Assembly (NCBI GenBank): GCA_002372505.1
Contig: DFGY01000036.1
Span: 1-5,035 of the forward strand
Direction of reading: 5' to 3'
DNA length: 5,035 nucleotides
Origin: Firmicutes bacterium UBA3738
GTDB lineage: Bacteria > Bacillota > Clostridia > Peptostreptococcales > Anaerovoracaceae
Within the stretch, counting starts at the first letter, position 1. Each line of letters starts with the position of its first letter. Position numbers and translations under genes: made by a program. Below the pieces are notes generated by a model. The model was not told the origin of the DNA. It made no database searches and saw only the letters and a list, made by a program, of their open reading frames with translations. Shown here in pieces: positions 1 to 5,035 of this stretch.

Positions 1-58
1 CAAGTTCATTCCCTGGCAGGTTGTAACAATCTCAATAAACGGAGAAATTATAGATTAG
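1..58 (+). CDS. possible 3' end of an upstream gene (partial)
   Basis: Reading from base 2 gives 18 codons, KFIPWQVVTISINGEIID, and then TAG at 56-58. The stop lies 14 bases before the TTG start of the CcdA-like gene, which is typical operon spacing. The hydrophobic-strand pattern looks protein-like, but the fragment is too short to assign to a family. The frame starting at base 1 is also open and runs in phase into the CcdA gene, so the choice of frame rests only on plausible residue composition and on the stop falling just before the next ribosome binding site. Treat as tentative. Confidence 0.35.
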   Translation, partial: KFIPWQVVTISINGEIID

Positions 59-60
59 CA

Positions 61-75
61 AAAGGTGATGAATTG
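61..75 (+). promoter_or_regulatory. ribosome binding site fixing the TTG start of the CcdA gene
   Basis: AAAGGTGAT at 61-69 matches the anti-Shine-Dalgarno complement around its AGG core (63-65), which sits 7 bases before TTG at 73-75. The only nearby ATG (68-70) reads ATG-AAT-TGA and stops at once. TTG is therefore the only start giving the usual CcdA N-terminus. Confidence 0.7.
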
Positions 76-762
76 AATATATCGGCTATAGCGGTCTTTG
101 CGGAAGGTGTGTTGAGCTTTCTTTCACCTTGCGTGCTGCCGCTTTTACCAATTTACATAGGGTATCTGTCAGGAGGGGCTAAGGAGTATGACCGTAAAAA
201 TCTTATGGTCAATACTATCCTTTTTGTCCTGGGTATTAGCTTTGTGTTCTTCTTGCTGGGTCTTGGAGTGACGGGGCTTTCCAGATTCCTTGTAACAAAC
301 AAGAGAATTATAGAAATAGTCGGCGGTGTTTTAATCGTGCTGCTGGGATTGGTGCAGATTTTTCTTTACGGCAGATCCGCCGGACTGTCGAAGGAATTCC
401 ACCTGCCCTTTAACGCGGCTAAAATGACCATGTCGCCGGTGACGGCATTCCTTTTGGGACTCACCTTCAGCTTTGCATGGACGCCCTGCGTTGGTCCCAT
501 TCTTTCAAGCGTTCTCATGATGGCTGCCGCCCAGGAAACTCAGGCCATGGGATTCCTTCTCATAGGTCTTTATACTTTGGGATTCATTCTCCCGTTCCTC
601 ATTGTTGCATTTTTTGCCGGCAGCATTCTAAAGGCTGTTAGAAATAATGCCGGTGTGGTAAAATACACCGTGAAGATAGGCGGCGTGCTGATGGTAATTA
701 TCGGCGTCCTTATGGTCAGCGGTCAGCTGAGCATTTTAAACGGCATTATTGCCGGAATGTAA
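73..762 (+). CDS. ccdA: CcdA-type thiol-disulfide transmembrane electron carrier
   Basis: A 229-residue integral membrane protein of the CcdA/DsbD-beta family, which passes electrons from cytoplasmic thioredoxin across the membrane to extracytoplasmic thioredoxin-like proteins. About six hydrophobic segments are visible, roughly at residues 5-30, 46-70, 78-99, 122-150, 158-186 and 198-218. The two signature cysteines are in place: Cys20 in SPCVLP at the start of helix 1 and Cys139 in TPCVGP in helix 4. These are the pair that forms the transmembrane redox disulfide in the family. The length is normal for a stand-alone CcdA. The TTG start is supported by AAAGGTGAT upstream and by the family-typical N-terminus (MNIS..., then LSFLSPCVLPLLP). 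The TlpA/ResA-like thioredoxin gene follows after 13 bases and is its likely redox partner. In other bacteria CcdA serves cytochrome c maturation or sporulation; with no heme-lyase or cytochrome gene in view, the final substrate is unknown. Confidence 0.93.
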   Translation: MNISAIAVFAEGVLSFLSPCVLPLLPIYIGYLSGGAKEYDRKNLMVNTILFVLGISFVFFLLGLGVTGLSRFLVTNKRIIEIVGGVLIVLLGLVQIFLYGRSAGLSKEFHLPFNAAKMTMSPVTAFLLGLTFSFAWTPCVGPILSSVLMMAAAQETQAMGFLLIGLYTLGFILPFLIVAFFAGSILKAVRNNAGVVKYTVKIGGVLMVIIGVLMVSGQLSILNGIIAGM

Positions 763-775
763 ATGGAGAAAGAAA

Positions 776-1312
776 ATGAAACGAAATGTTATAGGAATCG
801 TAATAGCTTTAATCCTTGTGGTCGGTGTAGTATTCGTGGCGATGGGCAGCAGTTCAGAAGGTGGAAAGGATTTAACCCGGGCTGCGTCAGGCTTCACATT
901 GAAGGATCAGACCGGCAAGGAACATTCCCTTGCCGATTACAAGGGGAAGGTTGTGGTGCTTAACTTCTGGGCCACATGGTGTCCGCCATGCAGAAGGGAG
1001 CTTCCCGATTTTGAAAAAACTTACCAAGATTTTAAAGAAAACAGCGGTGACGTTGTAATCATGGGAATTGCGGCACCGGGTTACGGCAGGGAGGTTTCTT
1101 CTGAAGAAGTAATAAAGTTCTTCGAGGAAAGTGGATGTACCTATCCCATGCTTTTGGACGAGGATGCTGCAGTCTTTGGAGAGTATGCAATTTCAGGCCT
1201 TCCGACCACTATCATAGTTGATAAAAATGGCAAGGAAGTAGTGCGCAATACGGGCGAAATGTCCGCCAGCGAGCTTACGGTTATGATTAATCGCGTCCTT
1301 GACCGTGACTGA
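776..1312 (+). CDS. membrane-anchored TlpA/ResA-type thiol-disulfide oxidoreductase
   Basis: A 178-residue thioredoxin-fold protein of the TlpA/ResA/AhpC-TSA-like group. An uncleaved N-terminal anchor (MKRN, then a hydrophobic run at about residues 5-23) would leave the catalytic domain outside the membrane. There is no lipobox cysteine. The domain starts near residue 38 (GFTLKDQTGKEHSL) and carries the active site NFWATWCPPC, with Cys69 and Cys72. Its cis-proline is Pro143 in SGLPTT, followed by the IIVDKNG strand. The insert between the active site and the cis-proline is normal for TlpA/ResA proteins. Cys121 is an extra cysteine of unknown role. I chose ATG at 776 because GGAG (765-768) lies 7 bases upstream. 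An in-frame TTG at 749 would overlap the CcdA gene and add nine polar, charged residues ahead of the membrane anchor. The protein probably receives electrons from the CcdA protein just upstream and reduces disulfides in exported proteins. The substrate cannot be told from the sequence, so no gene symbol is given. Confidence 0.92.
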   Translation: MKRNVIGIVIALILVVGVVFVAMGSSSEGGKDLTRAASGFTLKDQTGKEHSLADYKGKVVVLNFWATWCPPCRRELPDFEKTYQDFKENSGDVVIMGIAAPGYGREVSSEEVIKFFEESGCTYPMLLDEDAAVFGEYAISGLPTTIIVDKNGKEVVRNTGEMSASELTVMINRVLDRD

Positions 1313-1346
1313 CCTTATGTGGTACTCTATTAGCAAGGTTATAAGG
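1312..1346 (+). promoter_or_regulatory. alternative short hairpins over the ribosome binding site of the small membrane protein gene
   Basis: In the gap after the thioredoxin gene, CCTTAT (1313-1318) is complementary to ATAAGG (1341-1346), which overlaps the AAGGAGG ribosome binding site at 1343-1349. The overlapping ACCTT (1312-1316) is also complementary to AAGGT (1335-1339), giving a competing pairing that leaves the site free. The first arm touches the TGA stop of the thioredoxin gene (1310-1312), so a terminating ribosome would melt it. This fits translational coupling, but both stems are only 5-6 bp and may be chance. Confidence 0.25.
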
Positions 1347-1357
1347 AGGCCTAAGTA

Positions 1358-1489
1358 ATGAAAGGAAAAACAAAAAGAAAGTTAATTCTTCTTGCAATCG
1401 ATGCTTTACTGGTAGCTGCAATCCTTGCGGATTTCGGTTCAAAAGATAAAGCCGGCGAAGAAATAGTAGACGACGCGGCATGTGAATAA
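1358..1489 (+). CDS. small single-pass membrane protein, 43 residues, function unknown
   Basis: ATG at 1358 is preceded by a consensus ribosome binding site, AAGGAGG at 1343-1349, with 8 bases between. The frame runs 43 codons to TAA at 1487-1489. The product has a strongly basic N-terminus (MKGKTKRK), one hydrophobic segment at about residues 9-24 (LILLAIDALLVAAILA) with an acidic Asp15 in the middle, and an acidic tail ending AACE with a single cysteine (Cys42). The positive-inside rule predicts the N-terminus in the cytoplasm and the acidic, cysteine-bearing tail outside, the same side as the thioredoxin domain. I do not recognise the family. Small CXXC-bearing membrane proteins are known near ccdA-thioredoxin genes in Clostridia, but this one has only one cysteine, so I do not assign it there. 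The gene starts 45 bases after the thioredoxin gene and ends 38 bases before the threonine ammonia-lyase. It is probably real, given the ribosome binding site and coherent topology. Confidence 0.7.
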   Translation: MKGKTKRKLILLAIDALLVAAILADFGSKDKAGEEIVDDAACE

Positions 1490-1510
1490 GCACAGCCGTG
1501 TTTTTATAAT
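1488..1510 (+). terminator. weak terminator-like hairpin between the small protein gene and threonine ammonia-lyase
   Basis: AAGCAC (1488-1493) can pair with GTGTTT (1498-1503) around the loop AGCC, giving a 6-bp stem with one G-U pair. TTTTTATAATTT follows, with its first T residues also used in the stem. The stem is short and poorly GC-rich, so it would at most attenuate read-through between the redox genes and the metabolic pair. Confidence 0.25.
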
Positions 1511-1527
1511 TTAAGGAGGTAACTGAA

Positions 1528-2733
1528 ATGGGTGTAACTTTAGACGATATAAAACAGGCTGCGGAAGTTCTTGATGGAGTGGCACGTAAGACGGATTTGA
1601 TTCACAGCGTGGCGCTTTCAGGTATAAACGAAGTCTATCTTAAGACGGAGAATCTTCAGCGTACGGGCAGCTTTAAGGTTCGTGGTGCTTACAACAAGAT
1701 TCATTCCTTATCAGACGAAGAAAAGGCAAAGGGACTCATAGCCTGCAGTGCAGGAAACCATGCCCAGGGTGTGGCTCTGGCCGCAAGAGAGGCAGGATGT
1801 CAGGCTGTAATCTGCATGCCGGATATTGCGCCTATCAGCAAGGTTGAGGCTACAAAGAGTTTCGGCGCGGAGGCAGTTCTGGTTCCAAGCACATATGATG
1901 ACGCTGCCGAGGAGGCTGAGCGTCTGCAGAAGGAAAAAGGCTACACCATGATTCTGCCTTTTGACGATCCCTATGTAATAGCAGGACAGGGCACAATCGG
2001 TCTGGAAATCCTGGAGCAGAATCCCGATGTAGAAGTAATTGTAGTGCCTGCAGGCGGCGGCGGACTTCTGGCTGGAATAGCCACAGCCGTTAAAGCCATT
2101 AAACCGGAAGTAAAGGTTTACGGAGTCCAGGCCAGAGGTGCAAACGCCCTGGCAAGGTCATTCAAGGAAGATACTAAATACGTTTCCCAGAAGGCCAGCA
2201 CATTCGCAGACGGTATCCAGGTTAAGAAGCCCGGAGATCTGACCTTTGAAATAATAAAGGAAAAAGTTGACGGATTCGTAACTGTAACAGAGGACGAAAT
2301 AGCTGCAGCTATTCTCAATCTCATTGAAAAGCAGAAGCTGGTGGCAGAAGGTGCAGGAGCCGTATCCGTTGCAGCAGTAATGTTTGAAAAGATTCCTGTA
2401 ACAGACAAGAATGTTGTATGCGTAATCAGCGGCGGAAACATTGACGTAAACATTCTTTCCCGTGTAATTAACAGAGGTCTGATGATGAACGACCGCAGGG
2501 TAAACATATCAATTGAAATGCCCGATACTCAGGGGGCTCTGGCAAGAGCCTGCTCAATAATCAGCGAATGTGGCGGCAACGTTCTTGAAGTTCATCATGA
2601 GCGCGGTGGACGCAACATGTCCCTCAACAGCGCCTACGTTACATTTGAACTTGAGACCAGAGATGCCAAGCAGGCAAGAGAACTGAGAGAAACTCTCGAA
2701 GCAGAGGGATATTCTTTAGTAAGACAGAGCTAA
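1528..2733 (+). CDS. ilvA: threonine ammonia-lyase (threonine dehydratase), ACT-domain form
   Basis: A 401-residue PLP enzyme of fold type II that converts L-threonine to 2-oxobutyrate and ammonia in the cytoplasm. The catalytic domain covers about residues 1-320. Lys50 in TGSFKVRGA is the expected Schiff-base lysine, SAGNHAQG (74-81) contacts substrate and cofactor, and the glycine loop AGGGG (175-179) binds the PLP phosphate. A single ACT domain follows at about 325-398 (VNISIEMPDTQGALARACSI at its start). This matches the roughly 400-residue 'medium' form. It is longer than the catabolic TdcB type, which lacks an ACT domain, and shorter than the E. coli IlvA type with its larger regulatory region. 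ACT domains usually bind amino acids, so control by isoleucine or valine is likely, but no effector can be read from the sequence. AAGGAGGT at 1513-1520 lies 7 bases before ATG. The aldehyde dehydrogenase gene follows after 17 bases. No isoleucine-pathway gene is in view, so a biosynthetic or a fermentative role is open; the symbol tdcB is also used for such genes. Confidence 0.93.
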   Translation: MGVTLDDIKQAAEVLDGVARKTDLIHSVALSGINEVYLKTENLQRTGSFKVRGAYNKIHSLSDEEKAKGLIACSAGNHAQGVALAAREAGCQAVICMPDIAPISKVEATKSFGAEAVLVPSTYDDAAEEAERLQKEKGYTMILPFDDPYVIAGQGTIGLEILEQNPDVEVIVVPAGGGGLLAGIATAVKAIKPEVKVYGVQARGANALARSFKEDTKYVSQKASTFADGIQVKKPGDLTFEIIKEKVDGFVTVTEDEIAAAILNLIEKQKLVAEGAGAVSVAAVMFEKIPVTDKNVVCVISGGNIDVNILSRVINRGLMMNDRRVNISIEMPDTQGALARACSIISECGGNVLEVHHERGGRNMSLNSAYVTFELETRDAKQARELRETLEAEGYSLVRQS

Positions 2734-2750
2734 GGAGGCAGAGAGCTAAT

Positions 2751-4115
2751 ATGGAAATCAGGGAAATAATGGCGCAGCAGAGAGCGTTCTTTCGTACGGA
2801 TTCAACCAGACCGGTAAAATTCCGCAAGACTATGCTTAATGAGCTGGCAAATGCTATCAGACGAAATGAACAGGCTATAAATGATGCTATGATGGCTGAT
2901 ATGAACAAGGTTCCTATGGAAGTGTACATGACTGAAACAGGAATTGTTCTGGATGAGATAAAATATCATCTTAAGCATATAGACAAATGGATGAAGGATG
3001 CCAAAGTGCGCACACCCCTGACTCATTTCCCTGCAAGGTCATTTGTTTCACCGGAGCCGAAGGGATGCGTCCTCATAATGGCTCCATGGAACTATCCTCT
3101 CCAGCTATGCCTCATGCCTCTTGTGGGAGCCATAAGTGCCGGCTGCACGGCAGTTATAAAGCCTTCGGCATACGCTCCCGAGGTGAGTAAGGTGGTTGCA
3201 AAGATTGTTGGCGAAACCTTTAACGAAAGGTACATTGCCGTAGTGGAAGGTGGCAGAGAAGAAAACAGCGCTCTTCTGGAAGAAAAGTTTGATCATATTT
3301 TCTTCACAGGAAGTCAGGCTGTTGGCCATACCGTTATGGAAGCGGCGGCAAAGCATCTGACGCCTGTAACTCTGGAGCTTGGCGGCAAGAGTCCTGTTAT
3401 AGTTGATGACACGGCGGATATAGCTATTGCTGCTCGCCGCATCGCTTTCGGCAAGGTGCTCAATGCCGGGCAGACCTGCGTGGAGCCTGACTATATGTTC
3501 ATTCACCGGGACGTTAAAGAAAACTTCATATACGAGTACCGTAAGGCACTGGAAGAATTCTTCCCCGGCGGTGACAAGAGCGATATGAATGTAATTATTA
3601 ACGACAAGCATTATGAGAGGGTGAAGAGGCTCCTTGGTTGCGGCAGGACAGTCCTGGGCGGCGGCTTTAACGATGAGAGAAGATTCATTGAGCCCACTCT
3701 CCTTGAAGATGTGAACATTAGCGATCCGGTAATGCAGGAGGAAATATTCGGCCCTGTACTGCCGATGCTGGTGTATAAAGATATTGAAACATGCATTGAG
3801 TACATTAAGGACAATGACAAGCCACTGGCTCTTTATCTGTTTACAAAAGACAAGTTTACAATAAAGAAAGTTCTCGGCAGCTGCTCCTTCGGCGGCGGAT
3901 GTATTAATGACACAATAATGCACGTGGCCTCACACCACATGCCTTTTGGCGGAGTCGGTGCCAGCGGCATGGGGTGCTACCACGGTAAAGCCAGTTTCAA
4001 TACATTCTCCCATCATCGCAGTATACTGAAGAATAGTTTCCGGTTTGATTTGCCTATACGCTACAGGCCCTATGATGAGAATAAGGAGACGTTGGTACGT
4101 TTTTTCCTTAAATGA
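2751..4115 (+). CDS. aldehyde dehydrogenase, class 3 (ALDH3) family
   Basis: A 454-residue NAD(P)-dependent aldehyde dehydrogenase that oxidises aldehydes to carboxylic acids. All the catalytic elements are present: Asn114 in APWNYP (oxyanion hole), Lys137 in IKPSAYAP, the shortened ALDH3-type cofactor loop FFTGSQAVG (184-192), Glu209 in LELGGKSP (general base), Cys243 in NAGQTCVEPD (nucleophile) and Glu331 in EEIFGP. The C-terminal MPFGGVGASGMGCYHGKASFNTFSHHRS region is the family-typical signature, seen at about 397-424. Overall length and the N-terminus (MEIREIMAQQRAFFRTDSTR) match ALDH3 rather than the roughly 500-residue classes. No C-terminal membrane anchor is seen. ATG at 2751 is used; AAGGAGG at 2732-2738 overlaps the preceding stop and lies a rather long 12 bases upstream. 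An internal ATG at 2769 is possible but would remove conserved N-terminal residues. Transcription with the ammonia-lyase is likely. A role in handling aldehydes derived from 2-oxobutyrate is only inference, as ALDH3 enzymes often have broad substrates. Confidence 0.93.
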   Translation: MEIREIMAQQRAFFRTDSTRPVKFRKTMLNELANAIRRNEQAINDAMMADMNKVPMEVYMTETGIVLDEIKYHLKHIDKWMKDAKVRTPLTHFPARSFVSPEPKGCVLIMAPWNYPLQLCLMPLVGAISAGCTAVIKPSAYAPEVSKVVAKIVGETFNERYIAVVEGGREENSALLEEKFDHIFFTGSQAVGHTVMEAAAKHLTPVTLELGGKSPVIVDDTADIAIAARRIAFGKVLNAGQTCVEPDYMFIHRDVKENFIYEYRKALEEFFPGGDKSDMNVIINDKHYERVKRLLGCGRTVLGGGFNDERRFIEPTLLEDVNISDPVMQEEIFGPVLPMLVYKDIETCIEYIKDNDKPLALYLFTKDKFTIKKVLGSCSFGGGCINDTIMHVASHHMPFGGVGASGMGCYHGKASFNTFSHHRSILKNSFRFDLPIRYRPYDENKETLVRFFLK

Positions 4116-4169
4116 CATATTGATCGGTAATTAAGAAGATAGTCAGTGCTGGGATGGTTGGGGAAAAAC

Positions 4170-4189
4170 GATTTTTTGCTCAAAAAATC
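4170..4189. repeat. perfect 9-bp palindrome in the left end of the nested repeat element
   Basis: GATTTTTTG (4170-4178) is exactly inverted as CAAAAAATC (4181-4189) with only CT between, so as RNA it would form an 8-bp stem with a GCTC loop. It lies 55 bases after the aldehyde dehydrogenase stop. It lacks a GC-rich stem and a free T-tract, so it is not a typical intrinsic terminator. Confidence 0.5.
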
Positions 4190-4227
4190 CAAATTCGGAT
4201 GCTGTTATAGGTCTTATTTTACAAAAT

Positions 4228-4277
4228 AATTGGTAAACACAACGTATTTACATACAATGTTTACCAATTTATTTTTT
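4228..4277. terminator. probable bidirectional terminator hairpin between convergent genes
   Basis: AATTGGTAAACA (4228-4239) is perfectly inverted as TGTTTACCAATT (4258-4269), a 12-bp stem over an 18-base loop. The loop holds a further GTAT/ATAC stem (4244-4247 and 4252-4255). On the + strand TATTTTTT (4270-4277) follows. On the - strand the reverse complement of 4220-4227, ATTTTGTA, follows. The position between an aldehyde dehydrogenase gene reading right and an acetyltransferase gene reading left suits a shared terminator. The stem is AT-rich and the loop large, so strength is uncertain; a protein-binding operator is the alternative. Confidence 0.5.
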
Positions 4278-4420
4278 AATTTGAAATTGTAACAGGCAAT
4301 ATATCCAATTAGTGTATATGATTGTATTATGGCTTATCAAAGTTTGGACTTTTAATGATTTTTTTCTTTTTTCCCCAAATGTAAGTGGGCTCGAATCTTG
4401 CAACCACGTTTCCTTTTCTT

Positions 4421-4990
4421 TTATTTATAATCGGTCCTTATGGCCATCATCAAATAGTGATTGTCGTTAAAGTCAAATGTGCCTACGGTCTCCATGTGTG
4501 CTTTGTTGTTGTGGGCGTTTTCCGACCGACCGTTAATGCTGTTCACAAAGGTGACCATGACAGGGTACCTGTCTTTGAAGTCGGCCAGTGAAGCAAAGAA
4601 GAGGTCCGCAAAGGCACCGGTATTTCTTATGGATACATCCACGCACATTGGTCCGTACTGATATGTGTAGTCGGCTGACAGAGGCTTTCCTTCGAATTCA
4701 TACTCCGGCATAATCTCTATCATATATTCAAAGAGGGGCCATGCCGACCAGAATTCCCATGGCGCAGCAAAGCAAAATCCCAGGACTTCGTCAGGGCCGT
4801 CTTCTCTTGGGTCGGCAATAATCATTACGCCGTTTTCCTTTTCAATAAGCTCAGTAAGCTGCTCGTCGGTAATGGCCGTAGTCACAAAGCCGCCGGGGCG
4901 ATCTTCATCGGAAATAGTGTCGCGATGATACCTGGCCAGCAGAGCCTTCACACCATCCATATCTTTAACTGTCGCATGTCTTATCTCCAT
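4421..4990 (-). CDS. GNAT-like N-acetyltransferase, divergent
   Basis: A 189-residue protein whose start (MEIRHATVKDMDGVKALLARYH) is the beta1-alpha1 pattern of GNAT acetyltransferases, which move an acetyl group from acetyl-CoA to an amine. The next strands can be followed: VMIIAD (55-60), EVLGFCFAAPW (68-78) and YTYQYGPMCVDVSIRNTGAF (108-127), the usual acetyl-CoA-binding region. Near the C-terminus FVNSINGRSENAHNNKAHMETVGTF occupies 148-172 and resembles the family's N-x-R-A-x-x-x-Y-x-K-x-G-F stretch. The classic (Q/R)xxGxG/A loop is not intact: at 122-126 it reads RNTGA. Acetyl-CoA binding may therefore differ. The substrate is unknown. ATG (complement of 4988-4990) has AAGGAGG 7 bases upstream (complement of 4998-5004). 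The gene faces the aldehyde dehydrogenase and is not part of that operon. Assignment to the superfamily is fairly secure; any finer call is not. Confidence 0.72.
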   Translation of the reverse strand: MEIRHATVKDMDGVKALLARYHRDTISDEDRPGGFVTTAITDEQLTELIEKENGVMIIADPREDGPDEVLGFCFAAPWEFWSAWPLFEYMIEIMPEYEFEGKPLSADYTYQYGPMCVDVSIRNTGAFADLFFASLADFKDRYPVMVTFVNSINGRSENAHNNKAHMETVGTFDFNDNHYLMMAIRTDYK

Positions 4991-4997
4991 TGTTTTT

Positions 4998-5016
4998 CCT
5001 CCTTACTCCAATAATA
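4998..5016 (-). promoter_or_regulatory. ribosome binding site and possible -10 box of the acetyltransferase gene
   Basis: On the - strand AAGGAGG (complement of 4998-5004) precedes the ATG by 7 bases. TATTAT (complement of 5011-5016) a few bases further upstream is a fair -10 box, but its -35 would fall at or past the window edge. A start site there would leave a very short leader, so the promoter call is weak while the ribosome binding site is firm. Confidence 0.4.
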
Positions 5017-5035
5017 AACTCTCGGAATTTTGAGC

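Larger units (their letters stand above)
4158..4378. repeat. nested inverted-repeat element: MITE-like insertion or multi-arm structured RNA
   Basis: TTGGGGAAAAA at 4158-4168 is exactly inverted as TTTTTCCCCAA at 4368-4378. Read inward from both ends without gaps, the similarity resumes in register: AAAA, then TCCAAA (4188-4193 against TTTGGA at 4343-4348), then GAT (4198-4200 against ATC at 4336-4338). By hand count about 28 of the outer 43 positions agree, though A-rich runs inflate this. Inside lies a second inverted repeat whose arms, 4202-4239 and 4258-4295, are both 38 bases; its inner 12 bp and outer 6 bp (CTGTTA/TAACAG) are perfect. The remaining 4296-4335 can form a small AT-rich hairpin (around 4299-4319). 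The whole could fold as a three-arm structure. No open reading frame of note lies within. A 3-base ATG flanks it (4154-4156 and 4379-4381), too short to count as a proven target duplication. It fills most of the roughly 300-base gap between convergent genes. A MITE, a degenerate repeat or a non-coding RNA are all possible. Confidence 0.5.

Noticed and set aside
21..53. TTGTAA with ATTATA/TTATAG as a promoter for the CcdA gene
   Set aside because: The spacing of 20-21 bases is too long, and a likely upstream reading frame ends at 58, which suits co-transcription.
749..775. In-frame TTG extension of the thioredoxin gene
   Set aside because: It would overlap the CcdA gene and put nine polar residues before the membrane anchor. 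ATG at 776 has a well-spaced GGAG.
1299..1328. TTGACC followed 18 bases later by TACTCT, as a promoter for the small protein gene
   Set aside because: The -10 matches only three consensus positions, and the -35 lies inside the thioredoxin coding end. Read-through from upstream explains expression equally well.
1505..1510. Perfect TATAAT box upstream of the threonine ammonia-lyase gene
   Set aside because: A start site about 7 bases downstream would fall inside the AAGGAGGT ribosome binding site (1513-1520), and the region 17 bases upstream (GTGAAT) is a poor -35. It is more likely chance in AT-rich spacer DNA.
3105..3923. 272-codon open frame on the - strand
   Set aside because: It lies wholly inside the aldehyde dehydrogenase gene, whose catalytic motifs are all intact, and its translation shows no recognisable domain.
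4339..4352. AAAGT-TTGG-ACTTT hairpin ahead of a T-rich run
   Set aside because: The stem is only 5 bp and the T-rich stretch starts several bases later. It is better explained as part of the right end of the nested repeat element.
4385..4401. tRNA T-arm-like sequence (GTGGG, loop CTCGAAT, CTTGC)
   Set aside because: The loop resembles a T-loop, but the stem relies on three G-U pairs, no matching acceptor, D or anticodon arm lies upstream, and no CCA end fits. At most it is a chance match or remnant.
1..5035. CRISPR array, rRNA, transposase or phage genes
   Set aside because: No regularly spaced direct repeats, rRNA stretches, transposase motifs or phage proteins are seen on either strand.

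Overview
The window looks like chromosomal DNA of an anaerobic Gram-positive bacterium, most likely of the class Clostridia. Nearly every gene has a strong AAGGAGG-type ribosome binding site, intergenic gaps are short, base composition is moderate with AT-rich intergenic DNA, and the gene set (a short CcdA with a membrane-anchored TlpA/ResA thioredoxin, an ACT-domain threonine ammonia-lyase, a class 3 aldehyde dehydrogenase) suits that group. I cannot name a genus from the sequence.

Layout. (1) 1-58: possible last codons of an upstream gene on the + strand. (2) 73-1312: a redox pair. A six-helix CcdA-type electron carrier starts at TTG and is followed after 13 bases by a membrane-anchored TlpA/ResA-type thioredoxin with a WCPPC active site. 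Together they would carry reducing equivalents from the cytoplasm to protein thiols outside the membrane. No cytochrome c gene is visible. (3) 1358-1489: a 43-residue single-helix membrane protein with a strong ribosome binding site, easy to overlook because of its size. (4) 1528-4115: threonine ammonia-lyase (PLP catalytic domain plus one ACT domain) and, 17 bases later, a class 3 aldehyde dehydrogenase with intact catalytic residues. All of these genes lie on the + strand with gaps of 13-45 bases and no convincing internal terminator, so they may form one transcript.

(5) 4116-4420: an AT-rich stretch of about 300 bases without a gene, between the converging aldehyde dehydrogenase and acetyltransferase genes. 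It is not featureless. It is bounded by an 11-base perfect inverted repeat (TTGGGGAAAAA / TTTTTCCCCAA, outer edges 4158 and 4378). The similarity of the two ends continues inward in register, and a second, 12-base perfect inverted repeat is nested inside. This suggests a small non-autonomous element (MITE-like) or a multi-arm structured RNA, probably doubling as a two-way terminator. (6) 4421-4990: a divergent GNAT-like acetyltransferase on the - strand, with its ribosome binding site and a possible -10 box near the right edge.

Most of the window is ordinary metabolism and thiol redox. The parts most worth a second look are the nested inverted-repeat element at 4158-4378 and the unannotated small membrane protein at 1358-1489.
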